Shown: positions 22,701 to 33,052, numbered from the stretch's first letter. The stretch is 64,000 nucleotides of DNA from Phlebopus portentosus (GCA_037892935.1 JAYXKI010000015.1:1054001-1118000), one strand, 5' to 3'. The notes: generated by a model not told the origin, from the sequence alone. Numbers and translations are program-made.

Positions 22701-25700
22701 CTAGCACCTCCAACGCAGTAACTGTCAATTACGCAGCGTTGGACAAGCTTCGTTCGATGAATCGAGACGAACAGTACCTAGACCTGGAAGTGGTTACACA
22801 AGGAGCTTCATCATCAGCTGGACAACATACAATCAATGCCTCAATGATATATGTTGACGAGACCGAATACGACGAACCTGATGATGAGTTGGAGAGCGAT
22901 CCGATGAGTTACGAACTCATACGAGACATGTTCCGCTTGTCTCGAACGGATCTACTAAACACCAACCATTTTGTAACCTATCAGTCAAATGCATCAGAAC
23001 GCGAATTGAATGTCAAACCATTGAAACATCACACAGGGAAATTCACCAAACCAAGAATGATACGTTGCAATGGAAAGAAACCATGGGAATATAAGGATGC
23101 GTTCAGTTATGGTGCGATTGAATGCTTGAAAAATGGGATACCTTACCCATTTGACCGAAAATGCGTCAAGAAATGGAAACACCAGTATGGCATTTCGAAA
23201 CGGTTCCAGGTTACCAGAGTAAATGACGAATATTTCTGTGTCGAAGATTGGTGGGACAGAGATGAATTCATGTTACCAGTCGAATTGGCGTACATGCCTG
23301 AATTCGACATAAGAACATGGTATGCTTTAGGAAGAGAAGCAAGATACTCACCAGATGTTGTGAATACGAATGGGGTAAGGGAAGAAATCGAAGATATCTT
23401 CAACCCTAGACTGTTCGATCACCTAGACGAACCTGGAATTGAGCAATATTTTGAACCACGACTATTCGATTTGGACGTACCATGGAATAATCAACAAGTT
23501 ATAAACTTGTTGCGAGGTTACTCAGAGCAGGAATGTGAATTCTTAGTGTATTGTGCACTAGCTTACCTAGTACATGGCATATTGGAGCGAGCAAACGAAA
23601 ATACTGTGACAAAGATTAAGTATGAATATATTGTCAGGAGCTACTCCGTGAACGCTGTACAGACTAAGAAAAACGTACATTCTGTACCTATGCTCGAACG
23701 AACATCTGCTTACGCAAAAGACTTCAAGAGAAGTATCCTGAGTCCCATAGTCGTGATTGTACATCTTGAGGGACAGCCTGCAAGAGCTTTGGTCGACTCA
23801 GGATCACTTGCAGACTTTGTATCATCGAAATTTGCTGATCAGATTGGTCTAAGACGAATTCCACTAGCAAAACCGTTAGCAGTGCAATTGGCAGCCCAAG
23901 GATCGAGAACGAAAGTGAATTACTGTGCCTTGGCAGAACTCAAGTTTGGGAGTGTGAAATGTAAGAGACATTTCGACATAATGAATTTGGACAATTATGA
24001 TATCATCCTAGGGACACCATTTTTGTACCAACACAAAGTTTCGATTGGTTTCAACCAACCAAGAATCTGGATCGAAAGCTCAGATCCATTACCATTGGAA
24101 GGTGAACAAATCACAAACCTTTCTTCGATGGTAATTGACACTTACGAACGCGAACTTGAGAAATGCCGGCTGGAAATTAAGGAATACGCACGAGATCTAT
24201 TCAAAGATGCTTCGCAAACTTCCTTACCACCACTTCGAGCAATAAATCATTCTATTCCATTGATAGACGAGACTAAGAAATATAAATTTCGTCGTTCGAC
24301 ATGTCCAGATCCCTTGAGAGAACAATGGAAAGAAAAACGTAAGGACTACATTCAAAGTGGAAGATGGAAAGTAGTTACCGGTTCAAACGCAATGCCAATG
24401 TTATTGCTGCAAAAACCTCGTAAGAATAAAGACGAACCGATTCGATTGAGAACGGTTGTAGACTTACGAGATCGGAACGCGAATACTCGAAAATTATCTT
24501 CACCATTGCCCGACATTGAATCTGTACTTCGCAGAGTCGCATCCAAGAAATACAGATCATTAATAGATGGAAAAGATGCTTACGAGCAAATTCGAGTTGT
24601 CCCAGAACATGTATCGAGAACTATATTCAATACACCTGACGGCACAATGGTTAGTCAAGTAATGCAATTGGGAGATTGTAATAGTGGAGCGACGTACCAA
24701 GCTCTAATGAATCATATCTTTCAACCATACCTGGGAGATTGGATGGATATCTATCTTGATGACCTGGTGATATATTCTGATACGGTCGAAGATCACATTC
24801 GACATCTGAAAATTGTTATCGACATTTTGCGCAAAGAACAGTTTTACCTTAGCGAACACAAAATGCAACTGTTCCAATCAGAATTACGCATATTAGGACA
24901 TATAGTCGACGATAATGGTATCAGAATGGACCCACATAAAATAGATTCGATTCAGAAATGGAAGGTACCGAGCAGCAAAGATTCGTTGAAACGATTCTTA
25001 GGAGCAGTAGGATATTTAGCACCGAACATTCCACAACTAAGAATACCAATGGGAGTACTTACCAATATTTCGGGTGAAACTGCTCGATTTCGATGGTCAT
25101 TTACTGAACAACGAGCGTTTGACCAAATTGTAAAACTGGTACATGATTTTCAGAATCATCACCGCGTAGTTTTGCAGTATGGAAAGAACGCACCTCCAAT
25201 CAATGTAACTACAGACGCGTCTCACACTGGAATTGGAGGAATAATCAGCCAAGGAGAAGACTGGCAAAATGCAAAGGTCGCTGCATTTTATTCCGCTAAG
25301 TTGAATTCTGCACAGCAGAACTATCCTGTACATGACAAGGAATTGTTAGCAGGAGTCGAGACTATGCTCAGACACAAAAACTTACTTCAAGGAGCACATT
25401 TCCGATGGTTTACAGATCATAAACCACTGCAACACTTATTCGAACAGCCGAATCTAAGTGGCAGACAAGCTAGATGGATAGAGAAATTGTCGGATTTCGA
25501 CTTCGAAGTAATCTATGTTGCAGGAACTGAAAATATCTTAGCAGATGCATTATCACGCATATATGCAGAAGACTTACCTGGTACAGTTCGAACTAGACCA
25601 GAATACACAAACCAGATCGATGAGGACGACATACCAATATTAAGTCGCTTGGAAAACAAAGGTGCAAGCCCAATACTAGTCAATCCAACGCATATACTTC

Positions 25701-28699
25701 ATATGTATTCTATTCCAATCCATGAGAACATGGATCGACTTTCAAACATAGCTATGAACGTACCTAAACGACTCCGAATTACCTTCAAAAGAGGAGAACA
25801 GCAAGATAATTTGTCTAATATTCAGGAGGGCGGAATGCAAAGACCACGAATTAAAAAAGTGACTTTGAGAATCCGAAACCGCGACACACCTAGCAACAAC
25901 GGTCTCGATGATCGACAAAACGATCTGCGTGAGAAAGACGCGACTCAGCAAAAAGATCGACTCACTGATCTATCCTCTGAGCCAATCACTGGAAATAGCA
26001 AGACGATCCAAGATCGTCCTCACGCGCCAATCCCATCTGAACCTTCGCAAGTCGCGACTTCCGAATCAACGCATACAGGCAAGGAAATGGACACCATTGA
26101 TCCACAATTTCCTACAATACAGTCAGATATTCAAAATTTACAACAATCAATAGAACCAACGCTCACCGATGTGATTGCACAAGCACAACCGCAAATCCAG
26201 TTTCCTAACTGTTTGAAAAATCGATTTCACGAAGATCAGTTTTTCAAACTGATCATGGAGAATCCTGCCCACTACAAAAATTTTCACGTCGAAAATGGAT
26301 TGATATTTCGACGGGAGGGCGAGAGGTATCTGCTATGTATACCCAAAATTCTGATTAACAACAGGAGTGCACGAGAAATTGTAATTGAGCACGCACATTC
26401 AATTCTAGCACACTTGGGAGCACGGAAAACATTGCAATATCTGAGAGACCAAGTCTGGTGGAAAGAAATGGTATCAGATATTACCTCATATTGTGATTCA
26501 TGTCATACCTGTAAGATTTCGAAGCCGAATCACCAAAGACCATATGGATTGTTGAATCCATTGAATGCACCAACGCGACCCTGGCAAACTATTGGTATGG
26601 ATTTTGTAGGACCGTTTCCCGAATCCAAGAATCGACTTAGTTCGTTTGATATGATATGCACGATTGTATGTTTACTCACCGGAATGGTTCATTTGCTACC
26701 TTGTAAGCAAACGTACAGAGCCAAAGAGTTTGCTGAGTTAATATTCGAAAATGTATACAAATTGCATGGCTTACCTGAATCGATTGTGAGCGATCGAGGA
26801 TCACTATTCACAAGCACGCTGTGGAAACACTTGAATAAATTGCTTAATGTCAAATTGAGGCTATCAAGTGCTTACCATCCACAAACCGATGGAGCTACAG
26901 AGCGAATGAATAAAACGATTGCTCAAATGCTGAGACAATGTGTTTCACCGAACCAGAAAGATTGGGTGATGAAATTACCTATGATTGAGTTTGCAGTCAA
27001 TTCTGCAAGATCAGAAACAACTGGTTACGCACCTTTCTTCCTGAACTATGGAAGAATGCCTCGTTCCATGATATGGAATGATCCGAGCCAAGACGAGTAC
27101 CCGGGGGTAAGAACTTTTGCATTGAAGCTGAAAGAAGCAATCATGTCAGCACACGACTCCATCTTACAAGCTAGGGTAAAACAAACGAGGCAAGCTAATA
27201 GACATCGGCGGATGTCACCATTCGAAATCGGAGATTTGGTATATCTGTCAACAAAGAACATGAACTTACCAAAGCAACGTGCACGAAAATTAGTACCTAA
27301 GTTCATAGGGCCCTACAAGATACTTAGGGTCGCTGGAAACGATTCATATGAGATCGACTTACCTAGAAGTTTGAAAAATCGAGGCATACACCCCATTTTC
27401 CATGCATCTTTGTTAAGAATACATATGCCGAACGATGATAGATTGTTTCCTGGAAGGGATATCAGCCAAGTAACTAATTTGGAGGACGGTACTAACGAAT
27501 GGGTTGTCGAATCGATAGATACCCATTATGGGAAAGGTACGGATTCATTGTTCAAGGTCGTATGGAAAGCCGGAGACCACACATGGCTTCCATACGAGAA
27601 AGTAAAGCATCTCGAGGCACTTAATACGTACCTCGAGGTCCTGGGTGTCGATTCTATAGAGAACCTGCCTATGGGGAATGATGAGCCGGATACAGATGAT
27701 CCACAGATAACTGTACATACCGTTTGGGTAGAGCACGAGGCAATTTTAGCCTCTCTGCATGTAAACAACGTGTACCAACTAAAGGACTCACATAAGAAGC
27801 ACTGGAAGAAGTTCAGAAGAATATCCAAAACGCTTACTATGAATTCTGACAGCCTCCCAGTCAACTTCTTTGCCCCGAACTCGAATGTTCCGAATGCACC
27901 TCCCGAAAGATTCACTGAGCCGGATACTGGCCCAATCACCCAGTCCTGGGCCACGTTTGACACGGCCACGTCCACGTCGTATGTATTCCTAGCCGCCGAA
28001 TTGAGGAAGGTCTTCGAATTCCATCGATACATCGAGACGAACTCGATCCCGCCTGGTGTTAATCAACCAGAGCGTTATTTGATTATACGCAGGTTGTATA
28101 ATGGACACGTACCGGATTTCTATGCGTTGGCAGCCTTGCCCCCGTTTGCAGACCCGAGGCACCTCGCTGAAGCGATCCAGAACCATTTCGACTATTCGAG
28201 ACGCAAGAATCTTGCCTCGAATCAAGGTATACAGTTGATACTCTACTCCAGAACAAGTTTAGTTTTGTCACTGAATAACTCGCCGACAGGTTCGAAAGTC
28301 CGTGAGGCTCGTTTCCGAGAAGGTAGTGCCCCGTATAGTCGTCGAAACCGGGCAGCCCAGCGTAAACTCACCCCGGGAATCGAAAAGCGGCCCGACGAAC
28401 CAAAAGTGGGGGATGATACCACACTTTCGTTGATTCGTCCTGCCGTTCTTCCCAACTTCGCGAGCTCGTCCAAGTTTGATGGGCCGAGTCAACCCTCCGT
28501 ACGAGTCCCGAACACACTCACCCACTCGCCGTCCGCAGCACAGGTTGTTGATACTACGCCAAGTACTTCGATGACCTTCATGACCTCGAAGTCCGCCAAT
28601 TTGCCAACGACCGGCACGTCGTTTTCCAATGTCCCTGCGCGTAGTTCTACTCCGATACCAGAAGGGCCTCTCTTTGGTGACGACGACATGAAGGATTGA
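19727..28699 (+). CDS. Gag-Pol polyprotein, single 2,990-residue frame
   Basis: One frame encodes everything, with no gag-pol frameshift. In order: about 680 residues of charged, Arg/Lys/Ser-rich N-terminal extension; Gag core about 683-855 (PPTPYDGEANLTKFNKFV...FRQKV-type fold); CCHC knuckle near 966 (CFICEQVGHMAKDC); aspartic protease near 1356 (ALVDSGSLADFV); reverse transcriptase with YLDDLVIYS near 1676; RNase H near 1829-1900 (TDASHTGIGG, TDHKPL); integrase with an HHCC zinc domain near 2222-2263 and a DDE core (GMDFVGPF, VSDRGSLF, TDGATERMNK) near 2290-2390; chromodomain-like segment near 2592-2640 (WVVESIDTHYGKGTDSLF); then about 350 residues of unknown tail containing FHRYIETNSIPPGVNQPERY. 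All catalytic motifs look intact. Start ATG at 19742 is an alternative; the frame opens at 19727. Confidence 0.95.
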   Translation: MLTVSMDPPKNIITLRNKEGRVREVNRDIPIVKRQYRGRRLSVGVVEEQLSPNSIRTEQTKRKESEEDTLTGGDAHRDTAAVVPPAKGRIRDAAQIFRERVERPREEPRANPANVTKEVQGTHRIDVDDNPSISNWKPAGYYPSTGPATVITSEPVKSERNLGTRTRTGEQTPMSQYSTVPSNVLSHTTADNEGFIPVSRNRRNSEGKRTSKELSTQELESAAQKVQRMFTDMRLEFGLDESNRFVVAPRGESNIPLKEAVKKLNEELNNPPREGSRKSDKVEEENEDDQFSVFSTQTDSKSKAERKADRRAQKEEKRFQRRAEEIREWASASAVGLPISSGSLRVSGYDQESMSQDTKTPAKFKGKLPDPDNYGNVGLAFTSISDIDQQMEYLQAIKFRRMQEQEEERMRAKEARTQTFRSGYAGPSTWDASSPDQLIEKEKKEKQRTHRRYKSKSRSPSKEHNREFDRKKEKNIKRDPSEHGDRHEYSTRQFHRGPPGSPDHSSDESSDDKRRGKAPKDSDTGNESKLSDELSDSELDGPRQSVRKIAILAGRHKSRVQETKKAKNREKRDKRHEKEKKERHTGRFASIKPSENLGHQSFLKQAIRRSSRKPTSPSSSNPSSSSSSSSDDSDYSSDDTLMEPSSINSSDSEHTKSKKKRAKRRWKKNMLLLKIQSQGVKAIPPTPYDGEANLTKFNKFVVETNLYMRQTGLERLPRQQVGVLPSFLKGKAMEFYRQKVGIEDQKWTLSKFYTELMNYCFPTNYSEDLRRQFQRMRQGRKDIQKYLYEMEVMAENLGDISTRELIRRVWEGLHPEYQRQLRLDNLSPDTVSYEDLHDRLDSIERANEAIGVKWHEGIYTKNYSQQNLRSERPEERKHSPNVKGKQPWKNRRRFEESERSRAKPSHRNVSANSTNIRPNNAKNKDRDERNKKKGAPKKDRRPKTENPYVKKWSKEKLDEMRAKNQCFICEQVGHMAKDCPTKSTVKMETTLPSTSNAVTVNYAALDKLRSMNRDEQYLDLEVVTQGASSSAGQHTINASMIYVDETEYDEPDDELESDPMSYELIRDMFRLSRTDLLNTNHFVTYQSNASERELNVKPLKHHTGKFTKPRMIRCNGKKPWEYKDAFSYGAIECLKNGIPYPFDRKCVKKWKHQYGISKRFQVTRVNDEYFCVEDWWDRDEFMLPVELAYMPEFDIRTWYALGREARYSPDVVNTNGVREEIEDIFNPRLFDHLDEPGIEQYFEPRLFDLDVPWNNQQVINLLRGYSEQECEFLVYCALAYLVHGILERANENTVTKIKYEYIVRSYSVNAVQTKKNVHSVPMLERTSAYAKDFKRSILSPIVVIVHLEGQPARALVDSGSLADFVSSKFADQIGLRRIPLAKPLAVQLAAQGSRTKVNYCALAELKFGSVKCKRHFDIMNLDNYDIILGTPFLYQHKVSIGFNQPRIWIESSDPLPLEGEQITNLSSMVIDTYERELEKCRLEIKEYARDLFKDASQTSLPPLRAINHSIPLIDETKKYKFRRSTCPDPLREQWKEKRKDYIQSGRWKVVTGSNAMPMLLLQKPRKNKDEPIRLRTVVDLRDRNANTRKLSSPLPDIESVLRRVASKKYRSLIDGKDAYEQIRVVPEHVSRTIFNTPDGTMVSQVMQLGDCNSGATYQALMNHIFQPYLGDWMDIYLDDLVIYSDTVEDHIRHLKIVIDILRKEQFYLSEHKMQLFQSELRILGHIVDDNGIRMDPHKIDSIQKWKVPSSKDSLKRFLGAVGYLAPNIPQLRIPMGVLTNISGETARFRWSFTEQRAFDQIVKLVHDFQNHHRVVLQYGKNAPPINVTTDASHTGIGGIISQGEDWQNAKVAAFYSAKLNSAQQNYPVHDKELLAGVETMLRHKNLLQGAHFRWFTDHKPLQHLFEQPNLSGRQARWIEKLSDFDFEVIYVAGTENILADALSRIYAEDLPGTVRTRPEYTNQIDEDDIPILSRLENKGASPILVNPTHILHMYSIPIHENMDRLSNIAMNVPKRLRITFKRGEQQDNLSNIQEGGMQRPRIKKVTLRIRNRDTPSNNGLDDRQNDLREKDATQQKDRLTDLSSEPITGNSKTIQDRPHAPIPSEPSQVATSESTHTGKEMDTIDPQFPTIQSDIQNLQQSIEPTLTDVIAQAQPQIQFPNCLKNRFHEDQFFKLIMENPAHYKNFHVENGLIFRREGERYLLCIPKILINNRSAREIVIEHAHSILAHLGARKTLQYLRDQVWWKEMVSDITSYCDSCHTCKISKPNHQRPYGLLNPLNAPTRPWQTIGMDFVGPFPESKNRLSSFDMICTIVCLLTGMVHLLPCKQTYRAKEFAELIFENVYKLHGLPESIVSDRGSLFTSTLWKHLNKLLNVKLRLSSAYHPQTDGATERMNKTIAQMLRQCVSPNQKDWVMKLPMIEFAVNSARSETTGYAPFFLNYGRMPRSMIWNDPSQDEYPGVRTFALKLKEAIMSAHDSILQARVKQTRQANRHRRMSPFEIGDLVYLSTKNMNLPKQRARKLVPKFIGPYKILRVAGNDSYEIDLPRSLKNRGIHPIFHASLLRIHMPNDDRLFPGRDISQVTNLEDGTNEWVVESIDTHYGKGTDSLFKVVWKAGDHTWLPYEKVKHLEALNTYLEVLGVDSIENLPMGNDEPDTDDPQITVHTVWVEHEAILASLHVNNVYQLKDSHKKHWKKFRRISKTLTMNSDSLPVNFFAPNSNVPNAPPERFTEPDTGPITQSWATFDTATSTSYVFLAAELRKVFEFHRYIETNSIPPGVNQPERYLIIRRLYNGHVPDFYALAALPPFADPRHLAEAIQNHFDYSRRKNLASNQGIQLILYSRTSLVLSLNNSPTGSKVREARFREGSAPYSRRNRAAQRKLTPGIEKRPDEPKVGDDTTLSLIRPAVLPNFASSSKFDGPSQPSVRVPNTLTHSPSAAQVVDTTPSTSMTFMTSKSANLPTTGTSFSNVPARSSTPIPEGPLFGDDDMKD

Positions 28700-28800
28700 G
28701 GACAAGTAACGTTAATAGTACATTGCTGCGCGAGATGTGATATGTGTGCTACTCTCCTCTATGCTGCTTATGTAAACTCTTTTTACGGAAATGATCGGCG

Positions 28801-28826
28801 AAGTCGATCGTTTACCCGATCGACTT
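28801..28826. repeat. perfect inverted repeat in retrotransposon 3' region
   Basis: AAGTCGATCG, six-base loop TTTACC, then CGATCGACTT: ten paired bases about 100 bp after the gag-pol stop. Could form a hairpin in the transcript. Confidence 0.75.
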
Positions 28827-28922
28827 GTCTTAGATATGTTTTATGCCGTCCTTATGAATTCACACTTGGAATATAAATTCTATACATAGATTATGTTTAT
28901 TCCATTATGCTACTTTACTATA

Positions 28923-28942
28923 AGAACTTGTAGACAAGTTCT
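28923..28942. repeat. perfect inverted repeat just before the polypurine tract
   Basis: AGAACTTGT, AG, ACAAGTTCT: nine-base arms with a two-base spacer, ending ten bases before the 3' LTR and touching the purine-rich GGAGGGCG. The position suggests a part in plus-strand priming or 3' processing (inference). Confidence 0.75.
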
Positions 28943-28952
28943 GGAGGGCGTA

Positions 28953-29263
28953 TGTGACGAAGTAACCGTCACCATGCTTTCCTCCATAGGGTTCCGCAGC
29001 GTAACGCAGACGTTACGCGCGGAACCATATGACTAAGTATCTTACCAATAGCTTATGTGAGCGCGACCCTATGCATTTAGTTAGCTTTAGTTTTCACGTT
29101 TCCCCCATGTGTAGTTTAGTTTATATAGCTGGTAGATAGCAAATGTAAGAGGGATTCTTCCCTCTCGACTATCACTCTAATACTACGGTTAATCCAGTCA
29201 GTAACGGTGTGATCTGAGTGCCAGAGGAATCTCTCGTGTGACCGAATCTTACCATTCGTCACA
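28953..29263 (+). repeat. 3' LTR
   Basis: 311 bp, no difference found from the 5' LTR. Confidence 0.97.
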
Positions 29264-29268
29264 ATCAT
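29264..29268. repeat. target-site duplication, right copy
   Basis: ATCAT directly after the 3' LTR, equal to 19232-19236. Confidence 0.93.
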
Positions 29269-29759
29269 ACACTTGGGTTTGGGTCGCATGACCCTTCAGA
29301 GTAGCCCGTTGCGTGGCTAGAGAATACATACATGTGGCTGGTAAGAACTCGTTCATATTACGGATCGGCAGGCTTCTGGGACCGAGTGTGTATGTATGTG
29401 ATTTGGACCCTCATTGCAACGTTGTTGATCTGTTGATCTGTTAATCCCCGTTTCCAGCGCCCTTCTTTATTTCATTCGGGATCTGTTGATCTCAGGCTTC
29501 TTTTCGTTCTTTCCTGAGTGGGAGCGAAATATTGTTCCTCCGCCCCCCCCCCTCCCTCCGGTGGGGACTGACTGTCCTCTTTCATTCCATTTACAGTAGG
29601 TTCAGTTTATTGGGTTGATTTCATTCGTGGCTTTCTTGAAATGAATTGGGCCTGGCTCGAACGTCACGTTCGGACTCGGTCTGCACCTCGATGCTTCCCT
29701 TTCCTTCCGCCCCTTGCGCGTTTCGCGCAACTCTAACTCAAAGTCTGTTCGTTTCGAAA

Positions 29760-29785
29760 CTATAACTATAACTATAACTATAACT
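29760..29785. repeat. (TATAAC)4 tandem repeat
   Basis: Four copies of a six-base unit, CTATAA in register. Confidence 0.9.
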
Positions 29786-29865
29786 GTATTCTCCCAGAAC
29801 CGTCAAGGCCGTTACTGGATAACTTTCCGCATTTAGAAGAATATCTCAGCTCCAATACACACACG

Positions 29866-29895
29866 GGACACGGACACGGACACGGACACGGACAC
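29866..29895. repeat. (GGACAC)5 tandem repeat
   Basis: Five perfect copies of GGACAC. Confidence 0.9.
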
Positions 29896-30300
29896 GTATG
29901 TACAATCTATGTACAGATATCTTATGTGTATGTATATATATTGCATGCCAAAAATAAATTAGCCGAGCGGGAGTGGCGGTACTAACTGAGCAGTGACAGT
30001 CAGTACTGGTGCCCCCTCGTTCCTATGTACTTAGCGACGTTTTCTGACCGAAGCGAAAGAGCACCTGGGGTAAGTGTGTATATTACGGTGGGGCGACGTT
30101 ATTGATTGACGTTAGCGAGAGGATCTGGGCCTCTGATGTCCGAGGAGGGGGGCTCATTCGAGTCTTGGAGGATACATATGCCGGAGTCATAGTGTAGTGT
30201 CCACTTGTCCGCTGGAGCTGGATGCTGTTGTCATTGTCGTCAGCGTCCGATTGTGGTGGAAACCTTTTATGTTTGATTCTTTGTTTCGTGTTTCATCCCG

Positions 30301-30329
30301 TCATTCATTCATTCATTCATTCATTCATT
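30301..30329. repeat. (TCAT)7 microsatellite
   Basis: Seven copies of the tetranucleotide TCAT without interruption. Confidence 0.9.
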
Positions 30330-31125
30330 TCCGAACTCTTCAAGCATTGTCCTGCCACGCTCAAGCACAAAGAAATTAGTTTACAATGAGATTTACAAGA
30401 ATGAAGAACGGAATGGAGCTCTTTGTCTTTGTCTTTGTCATTCGTTCAATAATTCTTTTCTTTTCGTTATTGTAAGTCCATGATCCCAAAACGCGAGTAT
30501 TTATGTATGAATGTAAGAATACAAAAAGAGCACGACGACCAAAGCCAGACCGAAACGCAAAAAAGATCAAAACGCATGTCTAATGGAGAGCAATGAGTAT
30601 GTGGGTAAGCGGGCATATCAAGTAGAGAGCATATCAGCGATCATGAATCAGGTAAAGGGTGATTGCAGTCATAACGAGAAAAAAAAAGGAAATCGCGAGA
30701 AAAGAAAAGAAAAAGGTGAACGCTCCAGACGTTCGACCGGATAGAAATATTGATATCTTACAAGAAAGAAAAAAATTGGTTAAAAATGAAAAATAAACAG
30801 AAAGAATCGGGGTTTCGACTATGGATAAACGAAGATGGGAAGAGAAAGACGAAACACCAAACATCAAAACCAAGAAATGAGCAAGAAATAAGTCGTAAGG
30901 AGAAAGTTATGTTTACCACATGTAGATGCAATAGTCCCTGTCCGTGGAACGAGGATATTTAAAAATGGTGAGTAAGGGATGGAAAAGGGAAATAATCGGT
31001 GAAAATCGAGAGTAGGGTACGAGGGAAGAGGTGACGAGACATGATGTGTGGGGAGGAGTACGTATGGTACATTTTTTGGAGCTCGGTTCAGCTGAGACGA
31101 GTCGATGGTTACCTGTGTGTAAGGC

Positions 31126-32275
31126 TTATGCGGCGGCAGGCTTCGTGAAAACGAGTTCGCATATGCCATCCGGTCGACATTCAATACCACACAGGAGCGT
31201 CCGCCCGCAAAGATAGTCGACACGTCGTATACCGGAGTCCCACTCGCGTTTGCTACCGGTCATTTCGCACCTGCGAGAGTAAGCTTCGGCCACGCGACGT
31301 TGTGCGCTAGAACCTGTCCCCAGAGCCTCCCATTCAAAGCGGGAAACAGGCTCGCGAAGGACAAATACACGGCCTGAAGGACATCCAGGTTGGTAAGTGC
31401 CGTGTGCTGGGGATCGGTGGCACTCATGCTAACAGCGTTGATTTTCCAGTCGCGCGGGCATTGAATGGACATACCGGAGTCAGGACCAGGAAGGTAGAGC
31501 GAAAGTGAGGGCACGAACGGGCGCGTCGCGGGCAAGGCAAGCGTGTGAGCTGGCACAGGCTGTGGTGGGCCTCTTGAACGTCGCGTCAGCGACGCGATGA
31601 AAGACGTCGGCGGGGGCGCGAGGATATTGTCATGCGAAGGTGCACGCGTGACGTCGTATAAAATCGGCGGAGAACCATTATTCGACCTCGAGTACGCCAA
31701 TTGGCGGTGAATCTTCAGCTGAGGTTGGAACGTCTGTCCCGACGGCTGTCCCTGCCATGTTGTACGGCGCGCTGCGTTGGGGCGCGTCAACGAATGCGTT
31801 GACTGGTCACGGTGGTGGTGCGAAGAGGACGAAGAGACGCGCGAACGCGACTGTTCGCGTCCACGGGAGCGGTGGTCCGAGCTTGAGCCCGAAGATGATA
31901 CGAAGGCGATATTCGCCGGGACGACAGAGGCGAAGTCCGGGTGGTGACGGCCGACTACGTGCAGACGCAAATGACATTGGTGACGGTCAGTACCAAAGCT
32001 CGTTCCCACAGCGCAGTGAGGAAACACGTACCTGAGCCAGCCCGACTACGCGAGCGCAGAGCCATCTCACGTTCCCGCTCGTATACCGGGTCTCGGTGGT
32101 GCGTGCTCGCTGAACGGCGGTGCGGTGGACGAGAGACGCGCGGTTCTGAGTAAGCTGAGCCGAGTGGGACCGCGACGGGACCTGCTAAGCTCCTGCTGCG
32201 CTGGCGCGCCATCATGGCTGCGGCTCCATCGGACGCGTAGGGGTCTGCGACTATGCGACGAGAGGTGGCCAACAT
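31126..32275 (-). CDS. hypothetical protein, possible DUF6699-like C-terminus
   Basis: Exon 1 begins at 32275 (MLATSRRIVADPYASDG) and is Arg/Ser-rich; an intron with GTACGT donor joins it in frame to an exon read as VGRHHPDFASVV and continuing to about 31390. The C-terminal part has PPILYDVTRAP, LALPATRPFVPSLSLYLP, WKINAV and ALTNLDVLQAVYLS, followed in another frame by REWDSGIRRVDYLCGRTLL and ELVFTKPAAA with a stop at 31126-31128. This order resembles the Agaricomycete DUF6699 family (function unknown), whose end often reads RVDWLxG. The intron joining the two C-terminal parts could not be placed with confidence: the obvious donor GTTCTA gives an early stop, while a donor at GTCCTT gives VYLCEMTGSKREWDSG in frame. 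A real frameshift is possible. Confidence 0.5.
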
Positions 32276-32490
32276 TGTCTTAAGGTGGTACTAACGGTGG
32301 TGAGCAACAACGTCGGTGGTAGTGGCAAGTGGATGGTTGAAAGTACACAATGATACAAGGCGTCGGCCTGCGAGTCGTACGGGAATGTCGTGAACAGAAC
32401 GTGGAAGTCGTTGTCGTTGGTGATAAGATTGAGCGTCGGTGGGACGACGGGAGGGATGGGGAGGGAGACATGGCGGGACGACGGACAGGG

Positions 32491-32500
32491 TTTATATAAA
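32491..32500 (-). promoter_or_regulatory. TATA-like box upstream of the 32275 gene
   Basis: TTTATATAAA, a near-palindromic TATA element about 215 bp before the minus-strand start at 32275. The leader would be long, so the assignment is tentative. Confidence 0.35.
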
Positions 32501-32910
32501 CGGGAGGAAGAGAGTAAAAAGAGAAGCGCGAGGAATTAATATTATTATTATATTCTTTGTTTGTGCTCGTGTTTGTCCTGGAACCCCAGATCGGGTAATA
32601 CCACGTGGCAATGTTCTCGATTCATTTCACATTCCAGACTCATTATTTTTATTATTATGTAACCCCACTTCACCCTCTTAGACTACTACTAAGAGTACAG
32701 CCAATCCGGCGCTCGCCTATTACCATCATCGCTCTCTCGGTCTTAACGCTCTCCTTGTACCCGCCCAGGCAAAGAAACGTGGGGGCAACTCCAACGAGGA
32801 GAAATAGGATCAAGGTTACAGTTACGACCTCAATTCAATTCTAGGCTTCAATTGACTTGAAATTAGATATGGGCCATTATTATCCTCATCAACGTTCTTT
32901 TACATAGTGA

Positions 32911-32943
32911 ATCATAATCATAATGATGATGGATGATGATGAT
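32911..32943. repeat. imperfect (ATC/GAT)n tract
   Basis: ATCATAATCATAATGATGAT followed by GGATGATGATGAT: partly palindromic trinucleotide repeat. Confidence 0.7.
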
Positions 32944-33052
32944 GCCGTACACGTTCACTATCGTAGCACTTTACTTATAGCCGTGGCATTCCGTGGGCGC
33001 AGCACCCACCTGCACGCATACCCGGCACGCGTGCACTAACGGCGACACACTG

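Larger units (their letters stand above)
19237..29263 (+). mobile_element. complete Ty3/Gypsy LTR retrotransposon (chromodomain type)
   Basis: 10,027-bp element with two 311-bp LTRs (19237-19547 and 28953-29263) that read as identical base for base. Each LTR starts TGTGACGAA and ends TTCGTCACA, a perfect 9-bp inverted terminal repeat. The element is flanked by the 5-bp direct repeat ATCAT (19232-19236 and 29264-29268), the expected target-site duplication. The internal part holds one unbroken gag-pol frame. I could not find a convincing tRNA primer-binding site right after the left LTR; the purine-rich GGAGGGCG before the right LTR is a weak polypurine tract. Identical LTRs and an intact frame mean very recent insertion. 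Confidence 0.97.
29269..31125. other. intergenic, simple repeats only
   Basis: Right flank of the retrotransposon. Contains three simple repeats listed separately and A/G-rich tracts near 30680-30790. Open frames are short and low in complexity; no gene recognised. Confidence 0.45.

Noticed and set aside
29760..30329. CRISPR-like array in the repeat-rich flank
   Set aside because: Only simple tandem microsatellites with no spacers; the host is a eukaryote.
31260..31400. simple end of the 32275 gene at ...KLTLAGAK
   Set aside because: A typical family C-terminus follows in another frame (REWDSGIRRVDYL), so the stop near 31260 probably lies in an intron; left as unresolved.
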